Shown here: positions 28,446 through 37,704 of the stretch, in pieces
How positions within the stretch are numbered: position 1 is the stretch's first letter
Layout: each line of letters begins with the position of its first letter
Position numbers and translations under genes: made by a program
The notes under the pieces: model-generated
The model's input: the letters and a program-made list of their open reading frames with translations, nothing else
Told to the model about the DNA's origin: nothing
The model's database searches: none
Assembly (NCBI RefSeq): GCF_907163135.1
Contig: NZ_CAJQUA010000001.1
Coordinates: 1,379,001 to 1,443,000, forward strand
Reading direction: 5' to 3'
DNA: 64,000 nt
DNA from: Brachymonas denitrificans
Lineage (GTDB): Bacteria > Pseudomonadota > Gammaproteobacteria > Burkholderiales > Burkholderiaceae_C

Positions 28446-29054
28446 TCAGTGCAAGCCTCCATAGTTGTCTTCACGGATGATGCGCGGCGTGATTTCGCGC
28501 GGCTCGATGGAGACGGGTTCGTACACCACACGCTTCTGCTCGGGGTCGTAGCGCATCTCGACATGACCGGAGAGCGGGAAGTCCTTGCGGAAGGGATGGC
28601 CGATGAAGCCGTAGTCGGTCAGGATACGGCGCAGGTCGGGGTGACCCTCGAACACGATGCCGAACAGGTCGAAGGCTTCGCGCTCGAACCAGTTGGCGGA
28701 GTTCCAGATGTCATTGATGGAGGCAACCACGGGGAAGTCGTCATCGGGAGCGAACACCTTCAGGCGCAGGCGCTGGTTCAGCGACACGGACAGTAGGTGC
28801 ACCACGACGCAGAAGCGCTCGCGCTCCCAGACCTGCTGCTTGTAGTCGGAATAGTCGACACCGCACAGATCGATCATGATCTCGAACTTGCAGCCGGCGG
28901 AATCGCGCAGCAGACGGCAGGCGTCGACGTAGTCGGCGGCGCCAACCTCGACGGTCAGCTCGCCACGGTCAATCACAGAATGCTTGAGCTTGTCACCCAG
29001 CACCGCAGACACGGTGTTGGCCAGCTCCTGAATATCAACAGCGTAGGCAGTCAT
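28446..29054 (-). CDS. nuoC: NADH-quinone oxidoreductase subunit C
   Basis: 202-residue 30-kDa-type subunit of the peripheral arm. The conserved C-terminal signature [20 protein letters not shown] followed by [20 protein letters not shown] is intact; the central beta sheet segment [18 protein letters not shown] fits the family. No cofactor. Twelve bases after nuoB; separate from nuoD as usual in betaproteobacteria. Confidence 0.97.
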   Translation of the reverse strand: MTAYAVDIQELANTVSAVLGDKLKHSVIDRGELTVEVGAADYVDACRLLRDSAGCKFEIMIDLCGVDYSDYKQQVWERERFCVVVHLLSVSLNQRLRLKVFAPDDDFPVVASINDIWNSANWFEREAFDLFGIVFEGHPDLRRILTDYGFIGHPFRKDFPLSGHVEMRYDPEQKRVVYEPVSIEPREITPRIIREDNYGGLH

Positions 29055-29066
29055 GGGGTCTCCGGA

Positions 29067-29549
29067 TCAGGCGCGGGCAATGGTGTTGGTACGGCGGATC
29101 TTCTGCTGCAGCTGCATGATGCCGTAAATCAGCGCCTCGGCCGTGGGCGGGCAGCCCGGGACGTAGACGTCGACCGGCACCACGCGATCGCAGCCACGCA
29201 CCACCGAGTAGCTGTAGTGGTAATAGCCACCGCCGTTGGCGCAGGAACCCATGGAAATCACCCAGCGCGGCTCGGCCATCTGGTCATAGACCTTGCGCAG
29301 GGCCGGCGCCATCTTGTTGCACAGCGTGCCAGCCACGATCATCAGGTCGGACTGGCGGGGACTGGCGCGGAATACCTCGGCACCGAAACGCGCCAAGTCG
29401 TAGCGCGCGGCAGCGGCGTGCATCATCTCGACGGCGCAGCAGGCCAGACCGAAGGTCATGGGCCAGACGGAACCGGTTTTGGCCCAGTTCGCCACCGCGT
29501 CGTAGCTGGTGGTGATGAAGCCTTCTTTGAATACACCTTCAAGCGACAT
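29067..29549 (-). CDS. nuoB: NADH-quinone oxidoreductase subunit B
   Basis: 160-residue subunit carrying terminal [4Fe-4S] cluster N2 next to the quinone. All four ligands are present: the tandem Cys37-Cys38 in [11 protein letters not shown], Cys103 in MGSCANGGG and Cys133 in VYVPGCPP. The ATG at 29549 with TTGGAGAG upstream is preferred to a start four codons earlier. 64 bases after nuoA. Confidence 0.97.
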   Translation of the reverse strand: MSLEGVFKEGFITTSYDAVANWAKTGSVWPMTFGLACCAVEMMHAAAARYDLARFGAEVFRASPRQSDLMIVAGTLCNKMAPALRKVYDQMAEPRWVISMGSCANGGGYYHYSYSVVRGCDRVVPVDVYVPGCPPTAEALIYGIMQLQQKIRRTNTIARA

Positions 29550-29613
29550 GCAACTCTCCAATCAATTCCCGCAGGAGCGCGGCATGCACGCTCCCGGTAT
29601 CAGGAACTTGTGC

Positions 29614-29973
29614 TTATTCCCAATCCAGGGCGCCTTTTTTCCATTCGTAGATGAAACCCACGACGAGGATGCCCAGGAAAATCATGACGGACCAGAAAGC
29701 CACGGGACCCAGCTGCTTGTAGGCGGCCGCCCAGGGGAACAGGAAGGCGACTTCCAGGTCGAAAAGAATGAACAGGATGGCAACGAGGTAGTAGCGCACA
29801 TCGAACTTCATGCGCGCGTCTTCAAAGGCCTCGAAGCCGCATTCGTAGGGGGAGTTCTTGGCGGGATCAGGACGGTTCGGGCCGAGTGCCGAACCAAGAC
29901 CCAGGGTCACTGCACCGGCAACCAGGCCGACCAGGATGAACAGGAGAACGGGGAGATAAAGTGCAAGATCCAT
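29614..29973 (-). CDS. nuoA: NADH-quinone oxidoreductase subunit A
   Basis: 119-residue three-helix membrane subunit and first gene of the Complex I operon. The conserved loop [20 protein letters not shown] and the following [20 protein letters not shown] helix identify it. Its start lies 44 bases beyond the 3' end of tRNA-Leu, with no terminator visible between, so nuo transcription may include or pass through the tRNA. Confidence 0.97.
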   Translation of the reverse strand: MDLALYLPVLLFILVGLVAGAVTLGLGSALGPNRPDPAKNSPYECGFEAFEDARMKFDVRYYLVAILFILFDLEVAFLFPWAAAYKQLGPVAFWSVMIFLGILVVGFIYEWKKGALDWE

Positions 29974-30017
29974 CTTTGTTACGTTTGTAAATTTTGGCGC
30001 AGAGCCAAAGATGTTTC

Positions 30018-30102
30018 TGGTGCCGTCGGCGAGACTCGAACTCGCACAGCTTTCGCCACTACCCCCTCAAGATAGCGTGTCTACCAATTCCACCACGACG
30101 GC
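30018..30102 (-). tRNA. tRNA-Leu (anticodon GAG)
   Basis: 85-nucleotide class II tRNA read on the minus strand. Acceptor GCCGTCG pairs with CGACGGC, followed by discriminator A and an encoded CCA. The anticodon stem is CTATC/GGTAG around loop TTGAGGG, giving anticodon GAG (reads CUU/CUC). A variable arm of the Leu type and the TTCGAGTC T-loop are present. It sits between secG and nuoA; a TACAAT at 30167-30162 could be its own -10 element. Confidence 0.95.
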
Positions 30103-30244
30103 AATCGTGTCTCGCCCGGAGCCGGCTGAGACTATTTCTTAGCACTCCGGATCAGCCCTGCATTGTAACCATAAACAACTTAGTCGACGCTTACAACACA
30201 GGTTTTTTGTGCCCGCCGGACGCATTGCACGCCCGGCTTTTCGC

Positions 30245-30700
30245 TTAGCGGGAAGCGGCTGCGGCGGGGGCTACCGGGGCAGGCTGGGAAGCGGGAACAG
30301 CAACGCTTGCGGGCGCCACGGCGGCGGCCGGCTGCTGTCCGGGAATCAGTGCGGAAGGACCGGTTGCAGGGGCTGCATCAGACGCAGGGGCTGAGGCCGG
30401 TGCGGTCACGGCGGCGGGAGCGACCATGCCGCTGAGCACGCTACCGGAGCCGCCGGTGTTGCGCAGGTTGCCGAAGTACGCGAGAACCAGCGTGGCAACG
30501 AAGAAAATCGTGGCCAGCACGGCGGTGGTGCGCGACAGGAAGTTGGCACTGCCGGAGGCGCCGAACAGGCTGCCGGAGGCCCCACTGCCGAATGCGGCAC
30601 CCATGTCCGCACCCTTGCCATGCTGAACCAGGATCAGGCCGATCATCGCCAGTGCCGACAGCACCTGCACGACCAGCAGGAGGTTGAGAAGAAAAGTCAT
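30245..30700 (-). CDS. secG: Preprotein translocase subunit SecG
   Basis: 151-residue inner-membrane subunit of the SecYEG channel. Two helices: LLNLLLVVQVLSALAMIGLI at the N-terminus and TTAVLATIFFVATLVLAYFG, joined by the conserved loop LVQHGKGADMGAAFGSGASG SLFG. The C-terminus is a 60-residue Ala/Pro/Val-rich low-complexity tail, longer than in E. coli. The ATG at 30700 begins the first helix. Follows tpiA by 58 bases, the standard tpiA-secG pairing. Confidence 0.95.
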   Translation of the reverse strand: MTFLLNLLLVVQVLSALAMIGLILVQHGKGADMGAAFGSGASGSLFGASGSANFLSRTTAVLATIFFVATLVLAYFGNLRNTGGSGSVLSGMVAPAAVTAPASAPASDAAPATGPSALIPGQQPAAAVAPASVAVPASQPAPVAPAAAASR

Positions 30701-30758
30701 TGTGTTCTTGCCAGAGGAATGTGGGAAGCGGCAGCGTACTGCCGCAAAGCCCGTTATT

Positions 30759-31502
30759 TTATTGCGCTGCCGCAATGATGGCCAGGAAATCGGCCGCCTT
30801 CAGGGAAGCGCCGCCAATCAGGCCGCCATCGATGTCGGGTTGCGCCAACAGCGCAGCCGCGTTGCTGGCGTTCATGCTGCCGCCGTACAACAGGCGGATC
30901 TTGTCTGCATGCTCGGTTGCCGCACGCAGCTGTGTACGCAGTACCGCGTGCACTTCCTGCGCCTGCTCGGGAGTGGCCGTCTTGCCGGTACCGATGGCCC
31001 AGACCGGCTCGTAAGCTACCACGATCTCGCTGATGCAATGCCCCACCAGGTGGATCACGGCCGCAAGCTGGCGCTTGACGATGAATTCGGTCATGCCCTC
31101 CTCGCGCTCGCGCAGGGTTTCACCGACGCAGACGATGGGAGTGATACCGGCCTCGAGGGCACGCTCGGCCTTGATGGCGACATGGGTGTCGCTCTCGGCC
31201 TGGTGCAGGCGGCGCTCGCTGTGGCCGACGATGGCGTAGCGGATGCCGAACTCCTTCAGCATGGCGGCAGACACGTCACCGGTATAGGCGCCGGATTCGT
31301 GCGAGGAAACGTTCTGCGACCCCATGACAATGGCGTCCTGACCCGCCAGCAGGCCCTGGACTTGCTGGAAGTACGGGCTGGGCACGCAGATGGCCACATC
31401 GCACGCCGGAGCGCCGATGCCGGCGCGCAGCTCGTTGATCAGCGTTTCGTTGCCTGCCAGACTGGCGTTCATTTTCCAGTTGCCAGCGATCAGTTTTTTC
31501 AT
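30759..31502 (-). CDS. tpiA: Triosephosphate isomerase
   Basis: 247-residue glycolytic/gluconeogenic enzyme interconverting dihydroxyacetone phosphate and glyceraldehyde 3-phosphate. Catalytic residues are visible: Asn/Lys in AGNWKMN at the N-terminus, His in IVGHSERR, and Glu in [12 protein letters not shown]; the phosphate-binding loop [10 protein letters not shown] is near the C-terminus. Length is normal. Twelve bases after the quinone oxidoreductase gene and before secG. Confidence 0.97.
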   Translation of the reverse strand: MKKLIAGNWKMNASLAGNETLINELRAGIGAPACDVAICVPSPYFQQVQGLLAGQDAIVMGSQNVSSHESGAYTGDVSAAMLKEFGIRYAIVGHSERRLHQAESDTHVAIKAERALEAGITPIVCVGETLREREEGMTEFIVKRQLAAVIHLVGHCISEIVVAYEPVWAIGTGKTATPEQAQEVHAVLRTQLRAATEHADKIRLLYGGSMNASNAAALLAQPDIDGGLIGGASLKAADFLAIIAAAQ

Positions 31503-31514
31503 TGTGTGCCTCCG

Positions 31515-32501
31515 TTACCAGGTCAATACGATTTTGCCAATGTGTTGGTTGCTTTCCATCAAGGCGTGCGCCTCGGCGGCCTGGGCGGCCGGAAAGGTGC
31601 GGTAGATAACCGGCGCGATGGCGCCGTTTTCCACCAGTGGCCAGACCTTCTCGCGCAGCGCGCGGGCGATGGCGGCCTTGAAGGCCACCGGGCGCGGACG
31701 CAGCGTCGAGCCGGTGATGGTCAGACGGCGGCGCAGCACCTGCCCCGCATTGAAGCCCGACTTGACGCCACCCTGGATGGCGATGATGACGATGCGGCCA
31801 TCGTCTGCGAGGCACTCCACTTCACGGGCGATATAGTCGCCGGCAACCATGTCCAGCACCACATCCACACCTTTGCCATCGGTCAGGCGCTTGGCCTCCT
31901 CGACGAAATCGTGGGTCTTGTAGTTGATGGCGTGGTCGGCGCCGAGCTTGACGCAGGCCTCGCACTTGTCGTCGCTGCCGGCGGTAACAATGACCGCGGC
32001 GCCCAGCGCCTTGGCCATCTGGATGGCGGTGACGCCGATGCCGCTGCTGCCGCCTTGCACCAGCAGGGTTTCTCCCGGCTGCAGTCTGGCGCGGTCGAAG
32101 ACATTGCTCCAGACGGTGAAGAAGGTTTCGGGCAGGCTGGCGGCCTGCACCATGTCAAGTCCGGCCGGAACCGGCAGGCACTGGGCTGCGGGGGCCACGC
32201 ACAGCTCGGCGTAGCCGCCGCCGGCGACCAGCGCACACACCTTGTCGCCCAGTTTCAGGCCAGCCTGCGCCATGGCGTCGGCATCGCCGGCGACGATCTC
32301 GCCGGCAACCTCCAGGCCGGGCAGTTCGGAAGCGCCCGGCGGCACCGGGTAGTGGCCCTTGCGCTGCAGCACGTCGGGACGGTTGACGCCCGACGCCGCC
32401 ACGCGGATCAGCACCTCGCCCGCACCCGCGACCGGATCGGCGCAGGTGACGGGCTTGAGCATTTCCGGCGCGCCGTAGGCCTCGATGGCAATGGCTTGCA
32501 T
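31515..32501 (-). CDS. NAD(P)H quinone oxidoreductase, zinc-free MDR family (PIG3-like)
   Basis: 328-residue medium-chain dehydrogenase/reductase. The N-terminal GroES-like domain (GEVLIRVAASGVNRPDVLQR) lacks the catalytic zinc Cys and the structural zinc Cys cluster, typical of quinone oxidoreductases. The Rossmann motif is VQGGSSGIGVTAIQMAKALG; the AGSDDKCEAC end of beta-2 favours NADPH. The ATG at 32501 starts the conserved region; the longer open frame overlaps pnp. It sits between pnp and tpiA with sixteen and twelve bases, so it is part of the same transcript. Substrate unknown. Confidence 0.88.
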   Translation of the reverse strand: MQAIAIEAYGAPEMLKPVTCADPVAGAGEVLIRVAASGVNRPDVLQRKGHYPVPPGASELPGLEVAGEIVAGDADAMAQAGLKLGDKVCALVAGGGYAELCVAPAAQCLPVPAGLDMVQAASLPETFFTVWSNVFDRARLQPGETLLVQGGSSGIGVTAIQMAKALGAAVIVTAGSDDKCEACVKLGADHAINYKTHDFVEEAKRLTDGKGVDVVLDMVAGDYIAREVECLADDGRIVIIAIQGGVKSGFNAGQVLRRRLTITGSTLRPRPVAFKAAIARALREKVWPLVENGAIAPVIYRTFPAAQAAEAHALMESNQHIGKIVLTW

Positions 32502-32517
32502 GACTGCCCTGCCCCGC

Positions 32518-34713
32518 TTACTGCTGCTGTTGTTGCTGCTGCTCGGCAGAGGAACGGCCGTTGCCGTTGCGCTCGCCACGGTCGCCGCGTTCGGCGCGCT
32601 CCGGGCGGTCACCGCGCTCAGGACGGTCCAGCAGCGCCTTTATGGACAGCTTGATGCGGCCCTTGTCGTCGGTTTCCAGGGCCTTGACCTTGACGATCTG
32701 GCCTTCGCTCAGGTAATCGGACACCTTCTCGACGCGCTCGTGCGCGATCTGGCTGATGTGCAGCAGGCCATCCTTGCCCGGCAGCACGTTGATCAGCGCG
32801 CCAAAATCCAGCATCTTGACGACCGGACCTTCGTAGATCTTGCCCACTTCCACTTCGGCCGTGATCTCTTCGATGCGGCGCTTGGCTTCCTCGGCCTTGG
32901 CGTTGTCGTTGCTGGCGATGGTGATGGTGCCGTCTTCGGCGATGTCTATCTGGGTGCCGGTTTCTTCCGTCAGCGCACGGATGGTGGCGCCGCCCTTGCC
33001 GATCACGTCGCGGATCTTCTCGGGGTTGATCTTCATGGTGAACAGGCGCGGAGCATAGGCCGACACCTCGGCCTTGGCCTCGCCCATGGCATCCTGCATC
33101 TTGCCCAGGATGTGCATGCGCGCTTCCTTGGCCTGGGCCAGGGCGACCTGCATGATTTCCTTGGTGATGCCCTGGATCTTGATGTCCATCTGCAGGGCGG
33201 TGATGCCGTCGGCAGTACCGGCCACTTTGAAGTCCATGTCGCCCAGGTGATCTTCATCGCCCAGGATGTCGGTCAGCACGGCGAAACGGTTGTCTTCCTT
33301 GATCAGGCCCATGGCGATACCGGCCACGTGCGCCTTCAGCGGCACGCCAGCGTCCATCATGGACAGGCAGCCGCCGCAGACGGAAGCCATGGAGGAGGAA
33401 CCGTTGGATTCGGTGATCTCGGACACCACGCGGATGGTGTAGGGGAATTCGTCCTTGCTCGGCAGCACGGCGGCCAGGGCACGCTTGGCCAGACGGCCGT
33501 GGCCCACTTCGCGGCGCTTGGTGGAGCCCATGCGGCCCACTTCACCGGTGGCGAAGGGAGGCATGTTGTAGTGCAGCAGGAAGCGGTCTTCGTATTCGCC
33601 GGCCAGCGCGTCGATGCGCTGGGCATCGCGCTCGGTACCCAGCGTGGACACCACCAGCGCCTGTGTTTCGCCACGCGTGAAGAGTGCGGAACCGTGGGTG
33701 CGGGGCAGCACGCCGTTGCGGATCTCGATCGGGCGCACGGTGCGGGTGTCACGGCCGTCGATGCGCGGCTCGCCGGACAGGATCTGGCTGCGCACGATGC
33801 GGGCTTCGGCATCGAACAGCAGGTTGTCGACCTTGACCGGATCGAACTCGACGCCCTGCTCGGTCAGTTCGGCCTTGACGGCAGCATAGGCTTCGCGGCA
33901 GGCCTGGGTGCGCGCCTGCTTGCTGCGGATCTGGTAGGCAGCGCGCAGCTTGTCTTCAGCCAGGCCGTTGACCTTGGCGATGAATTCCTCGTCCTTGGCT
34001 TCGGGCTGCCAGTCCCACACCGGCTTGCCCGCGTCGCGCACCAGCTCATGGATGGCGTTGATCGCGATCTGGCCCTGCTCGTGGCCGAACACCACGCCGC
34101 CCAGCATGATTTCCTCCGACAGCTGCTGTGCTTCGGATTCGACCATCAGCACGGCAGCTTCGGTGCCGGCGACGACCAGGTCCATCTGGCTGTCCTTGCG
34201 CTGGGTCTGGCCCGGGTTGAGCACGTATTCGCCGTTGATGTAGCCGACACGGGCAGCACCGATCGGGCCATTGAACGGGATGCCGGAAATGGCCAGGGCC
34301 GCGCTCACGCCGAGCATGGCGGCGATGTCGGCATCGACTTCAGGATTCAGGGACACGGTGTGCACGACCACATGCACTTCGTTGTAGAAACCTTCGGGGA
34401 ACAGCGGGCGGATCGGACGGTCGATCAGGCGGCTGGTGAGGGTTTCGAGTTCGGAGGGCTTGGCTTCGCGCTTGAAGAAGCTGCCGGGGATCTTGCCGGC
34501 GGCGTAGGTTTTCTCGATGTAGTCGACGGTCAGGGGGAAGAAGTCCTGGCCGGGCTTGGCGCTCTTGGAAGCAGCCACGGTGGCGAGCACGACGGTGTCG
34601 TCGATGTTGACGAGCACGGCGCCGGCGGCCTGGCGGGCGATTTCACCGGTTTCGAGGGTGACGGTGTGCTGGCCCCACTGGAAGGTCTTGGTGACTTTGT
34701 TGAAAATGGACAT
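32518..34713 (-). CDS. pnp: Polyribonucleotide nucleotidyltransferase (PNPase)
   Basis: 731-residue phosphorolytic 3'-5' exoribonuclease and degradosome component. Two RNase PH domains (N-terminal [17 protein letters not shown]; second with catalytic region around [17 protein letters not shown]), then KH domain ([20 protein letters not shown]) and S1 domain ([26 protein letters not shown]). The C-terminus is an Arg/Glu/Asp/Gly repeat-like tail ending in seven Gln. ATG at 34713 has CGGAG upstream. Follows rpsO as in E. coli, separated by an intrinsic terminator/attenuator. Confidence 0.97.
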   Translation of the reverse strand: MSIFNKVTKTFQWGQHTVTLETGEIARQAAGAVLVNIDDTVVLATVAASKSAKPGQDFFPLTVDYIEKTYAAGKIPGSFFKREAKPSELETLTSRLIDRPIRPLFPEGFYNEVHVVVHTVSLNPEVDADIAAMLGVSAALAISGIPFNGPIGAARVGYINGEYVLNPGQTQRKDSQMDLVVAGTEAAVLMVESEAQQLSEEIMLGGVVFGHEQGQIAINAIHELVRDAGKPVWDWQPEAKDEEFIAKVNGLAEDKLRAAYQIRSKQARTQACREAYAAVKAELTEQGVEFDPVKVDNLLFDAEARIVRSQILSGEPRIDGRDTRTVRPIEIRNGVLPRTHGSALFTRGETQALVVSTLGTERDAQRIDALAGEYEDRFLLHYNMPPFATGEVGRMGSTKRREVGHGRLAKRALAAVLPSKDEFPYTIRVVSEITESNGSSSMASVCGGCLSMMDAGVPLKAHVAGIAMGLIKEDNRFAVLTDILGDEDHLGDMDFKVAGTADGITALQMDIKIQGITKEIMQVALAQAKEARMHILGKMQDAMGEAKAEVSAYAPRLFTMKINPEKIRDVIGKGGATIRALTEETGTQIDIAEDGTITIASNDNAKAEEAKRRIEEITAEVEVGKIYEGPVVKMLDFGALINVLPGKDGLLHISQIAHERVEKVSDYLSEGQIVKVKALETDDKGRIKLSIKALLDRPERGDRPERAERGDRGERNGNGRSSAEQQQQQQQ

Positions 34714-34835
34714 GGTTATCTCCGGGATGGAGCTTCTTGCAGCACACGATGCCATTCCAGCAGGACCCTGCCCGGCGCAGGATGTTGATGGAATGACACA
34801 GCTTCGCGCGCAATATCTCCGGGTTGAAAAACAAA

Positions 34836-34866
34836 AACGCCTGAGGGAAGGATTCTCTCAGGCGTT
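34836..34866 (-). terminator. rpsO terminator / rpsO-pnp attenuator
   Basis: Ten-base-pair stem AACGCCTGAG / CTCAGGCGTT, extendable to twelve with a G-U pair, loop of about seven bases. On the minus strand it is followed by TTTTTGTTTTT. It lies 17 bases after the rpsO stop and about 120 bases before pnp, the position of the rpsO t1 terminator of E. coli, and would limit read-through into pnp. Confidence 0.9.
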
Positions 34867-34883
34867 CTGCATGCGATGCCTGC

Positions 34884-35141
34884 TTACTTGCGCAGACCCA
34901 GCTTGGCGATCAGGGCCAGGTAGCGGTCAGCGTCCTTGGACTTCAGGTAGTCCAGCAGCTTGCGGCGGCGGCTCACCATGCGCAGCAGGCCGCGACGGCC
35001 GTGGTGGTCCTTGGCGTGCGTCTTGAAGTGCGGGGTGAGTTCGTTGATGCGTGCGGTCAGCAGCGCAACTTGTACTTCGGGGCTGCCAGTGTCATTGGCG
35101 GCGCGGGCGTTATCCTTGATAACGGCAACTTTATCGACCAT
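34884..35141 (-). CDS. rpsO: 30S ribosomal protein S15
   Basis: 85-residue primary 16S-rRNA-binding protein of the small subunit platform. The core is unmistakable: [20 protein letters not shown], the rRNA-contact region [20 protein letters not shown] and [20 protein letters not shown]. The N-terminus is four residues shorter than in E. coli. ATG at 35141 is preceded by AAGGAAATACC. A 95-base leader with a TATAAT promoter and two hairpins precedes it, compatible with S15 autoregulation. Confidence 0.97.
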   Translation of the reverse strand: MVDKVAVIKDNARAANDTGSPEVQVALLTARINELTPHFKTHAKDHHGRRGLLRMVSRRRKLLDYLKSKDADRYLALIAKLGLRK

Positions 35142-35242
35142 TTTGGTATTTCCTTGAAGGTATTTGACTTGCGCTGCAGGCCGGACTACCCGCAGCGTGC
35201 GCTCCGCCGAACTGGCATGCCAGTATGGAACAGAACCGGGTG

Positions 35243-35271
35243 ATTATAGCGGGGACTTGTCGGGCTGGCTA
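35243..35271 (-). promoter_or_regulatory. Candidate rpsO promoter
   Basis: Minus-strand TAGCCA (35271-35266), 17-base spacer and a consensus TATAAT (35248-35243). Predicted transcription start is near 35236, giving a 95-base leader. The leader contains the 14-base palindrome ACTGGCATGCCAGT (35211-35224) and a CGCTGC/GCAGCG stem (35172-35197). Confidence 0.6.
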
Positions 35272-35331
35272 GTGGGTGCGATCACGGGCGGAAACCGCAG
35301 ATAGAATAATACTAAAATACTCAATATTGCC

Positions 35332-35616
35332 ATGCCCAGCGCCTACCACAACCCCCTCTCCTGTTTTGCTGCCCTCGCCGTTTTCGCCCTGTCGATCCCC
35401 GCCCCGGCTTTCCCGGCCCCGGCTGCCGATCCTCCGTCAGCGCTTGCCGCCACTCCCGCGGCAAGCAGCGCCGCCTCCGCAGCGCGAGCCATGTCGCGCA
35501 CGCGTGTGCTCGTGCTGCGCGGCAATGAGGAAAGCACGGCCAAGCGGGAGCGTCGTCTGAAACGGGAATGCCGCGGCCGGCCCAATGCGGGTGCCTGCCT
35601 GGGGTTTGCCAGCTAG
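35332..35616 (+). CDS. Small secreted protein of unknown function
   Basis: 94-residue product with a clear Sec signal peptide (about residues 1-31, hydrophobic FAALAVFALSIPAPAFPAPA), an Ala/Ser-rich linker and a strongly basic C-terminal part with two Cys (KRECRGRPNAGACLGF). No family is recognised with certainty. The region just upstream (35301-35331) is AT-rich, unlike its surroundings, and may hold a promoter; the ribosome site is weak. It sits alone between rpsO and tsaD. It could be a periplasmic Arg-rich protein with a disulfide; reality of the gene is probable but not certain. Confidence 0.55.
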   Translation: MPSAYHNPLSCFAALAVFALSIPAPAFPAPAADPPSALAATPAASSAASAARAMSRTRVLVLRGNEESTAKRERRLKRECRGRPNAGACLGFAS

Positions 35617-35648
35617 GCAGCCAGATTCGCCCCTGCCCGAAGGCCGGG

Positions 35649-36713
35649 TCAGGCGTCGAGTTGCTGCAGATCCCAGCGCGGACGGACGTCGAAGGCGTAC
35701 TCCTTGCGCGCTTGCGCCATCCCGGCCTGCAGCCGCATGGCGCCGGCCAAGGCAATCATGGCACCGTTATCGGTGCACAGGTGCAGTTCCGGGTAATGTA
35801 CGCGCACCCCGCGTCTGGCACAGGCGGCGTTGAGTTCTTCCCGCAGGGAGGCATTGGCCCCTACCCCGCCAGCCACCACGAGCCGCTTCAGGCCTGTCGT
35901 ATCCAGCGCCTTGAGCGATTTTCTGACCAGCACTTCGACGATGGCAGCCTGGGTGCTTGCAGCGAGGTCAGCCAGCACCTGGTCGCAGGGCTGCCCTTCC
36001 AGCTTTTTGACCTGGGTCAGCACCGCGGTCTTGAGGCCCGCGAACGAAAAATCCAGATCACCGCTGTGCAGCAGCGGGCGGGGTAGCTTGTATGCCTTCG
36101 GATCGCCGAAGGTGGCCAGGCGCGACAGGGCCGGGCCACCAGGGTAGCCCAGCCCCATCAGCTTGGCCGACTTGTCGAAAGCCTCGCCCGCCGCGTCGTC
36201 GATGGTTTCGCCCAGCAGAGTGTAACAGCCGACGCCATCGACCTGCATCAGCTGGGTATGGCCACCGGAAACCAGCAGCGCGACAAAGGGAAACTCGGGC
36301 GGGTCGGCGCTGAGGAAGGGAGAGAGCAGATGGCCTTCCAGGTGATGGACGGGCAGCACCGGCTTGTCCAGCGCGGCAGCCAGGCTGCAGGCGACGCCTG
36401 CCCCCACCAGCAGTGCCCCGGCCAACCCGGGCCCCTGGGTGTAGGCGATGACGTCGAGCTGCTGCAGCGTGCGCCCGCCCTGCTCCAGCACCTGGCGCGC
36501 CAGCGGAATGACACGGCGGATATGGTCGCGGCTGGCCAGCTCCGGTACCACGCCGCCATAGGCGCGGTGCATGTCGATCTGGCTGTGCAGCGCATGGGAC
36601 AGGAGGCGCGGTGCCGTGCCGGGGCCCCCGGTTTCGACCAGAGCGACACCGGTTTCATCGCAGGAGGACTCGATGCCGAGAACCAGGGTGGGTGGGTTGG
36701 AAGAGTTTTGCAT
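35649..36713 (-). CDS. tsaD: tRNA N6-adenosine threonylcarbamoyltransferase TsaD
   Basis: 354-residue ASKHA-fold enzyme that transfers threonylcarbamoyl to A37 of ANN-decoding tRNAs. Motifs: [15 protein letters not shown] at the N-terminus, metal-binding His pair in [21 protein letters not shown] (phosphate loop), [18 protein letters not shown] and [13 protein letters not shown] with the later CTDNGAMIA metal site. The ATG at 36713 begins the conserved frame. Divergent from ybiB with a 67-base gap. Confidence 0.97.
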   Translation of the reverse strand: MQNSSNPPTLVLGIESSCDETGVALVETGGPGTAPRLLSHALHSQIDMHRAYGGVVPELASRDHIRRVIPLARQVLEQGGRTLQQLDVIAYTQGPGLAGALLVGAGVACSLAAALDKPVLPVHHLEGHLLSPFLSADPPEFPFVALLVSGGHTQLMQVDGVGCYTLLGETIDDAAGEAFDKSAKLMGLGYPGGPALSRLATFGDPKAYKLPRPLLHSGDLDFSFAGLKTAVLTQVKKLEGQPCDQVLADLAASTQAAIVEVLVRKSLKALDTTGLKRLVVAGGVGANASLREELNAACARRGVRVHYPELHLCTDNGAMIALAGAMRLQAGMAQARKEYAFDVRPRWDLQQLDA

Positions 36714-36780
36714 CAGACCGCCATTGTGCCGCGAGTTGGGTTGAGCGCGAGAGCGGCATTTCTTCCCTGACAATACCACC

Positions 36781-37704
36781 ATGCATGAAACCCTGATTCC
36801 CTATCTGAAAGGCGTCGGACGCGGCAAGGAAGGCGCGCGACCGCTGACACGCGAAGAGGCGAGTGACGCCTGGCAGTTGCTGTTGCAAGGCCAGCCTGAC
36901 GAGATGGCCATGGGGGCGTTTCTGCTGGCGATGCGGATCAAGGGCGAGACGCGGGAAGAGATGGCGGGATTTCTGGATGCCACCCATTGCGATCTGCACC
37001 TGCCGGAACTGGCGGACGACAGCCGCTTCGCGGTGGTCATTCCCAGCTACAACGGGGCGCGCAAGCTGCCACTGCTCACGCCGATGCTGGCCTGGCTGCT
37101 GGCACGGGAAGGGCTGCGCGTGCTGATGCACGGCCATCCGACCGAGGACGGGCGCGTGACCGTGCCCGAAGTGCTGCAGGCCTTGCGGCCGCTGCTGCCG
37201 GTGCAGGACAGCGATCCGCTCTGGCTGGACACGGCTGCGCTCAGCCCTGGACTGGCCCGCGTGCTGGATGCGCGCCGTCGCATCGGGCTGCGCAATTCGG
37301 CGCACAGCCTGGTCAAGCTGATGAATCCGCTGCACGGCACGCCGCTGCAGCAGCGCAGCCTGGTGATCGGGGCCTACACGCATCCGGAGTATGCGGTGTC
37401 GATGGCGGAGGTGATCGGACTGATGCAGGGCAACGCCCTGCTGCTGCGTGGCACCGAGGGCGAGGTGGTGGCAGATGCGCGCAGGGTGCGCCAGATGGAT
37501 GGTTATGTACGTGGCGAGCCGGTGCGGCTGGTTGAAGCGCAGACGGGCAGCCTGACGGAATTGCCCGGGATACCGGAGGGGACGGATGCTGCCGCGACGG
37601 CGCGCTATAGCGCCGATGTGCTCGCGGGCGCCTTGCCGGTTCCCGAGCCGATTGCGCGGCAGGTGCAGGCGGTGCTGGATCTGGTGGCAAAGGTCGAATC
37701 ATGA
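36781..37704 (+). CDS. ybiB: DNA-binding protein YbiB (TrpD2-like)
   Basis: 307-residue protein of the anthranilate phosphoribosyltransferase fold family 3. Helical N-terminal domain ([40 protein letters not shown]) and an alpha/beta domain with [23 protein letters not shown] and [21 protein letters not shown]. Relatives of this TrpD2 group lack the enzyme activity and bind nucleic acid. Stop overlaps the next gene (ATGA), suggesting coupling with the flavoprotein. ATG at 36781 fits the family start. Confidence 0.87.
   Translation: MHETLIPYLKGVGRGKEGARPLTREEASDAWQLLLQGQPDEMAMGAFLLAMRIKGETREEMAGFLDATHCDLHLPELADDSRFAVVIPSYNGARKLPLLTPMLAWLLAREGLRVLMHGHPTEDGRVTVPEVLQALRPLLPVQDSDPLWLDTAALSPGLARVLDARRRIGLRNSAHSLVKLMNPLHGTPLQQRSLVIGAYTHPEYAVSMAEVIGLMQGNALLLRGTEGEVVADARRVRQMDGYVRGEPVRLVEAQTGSLTELPGIPEGTDAAATARYSADVLAGALPVPEPIARQVQAVLDLVAKVES

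Noticed and set aside
32485-34788. 767-codon plus-strand open frame opposite pnp
   Set aside because: Same antisense artefact; no family resemblance and no start signal.
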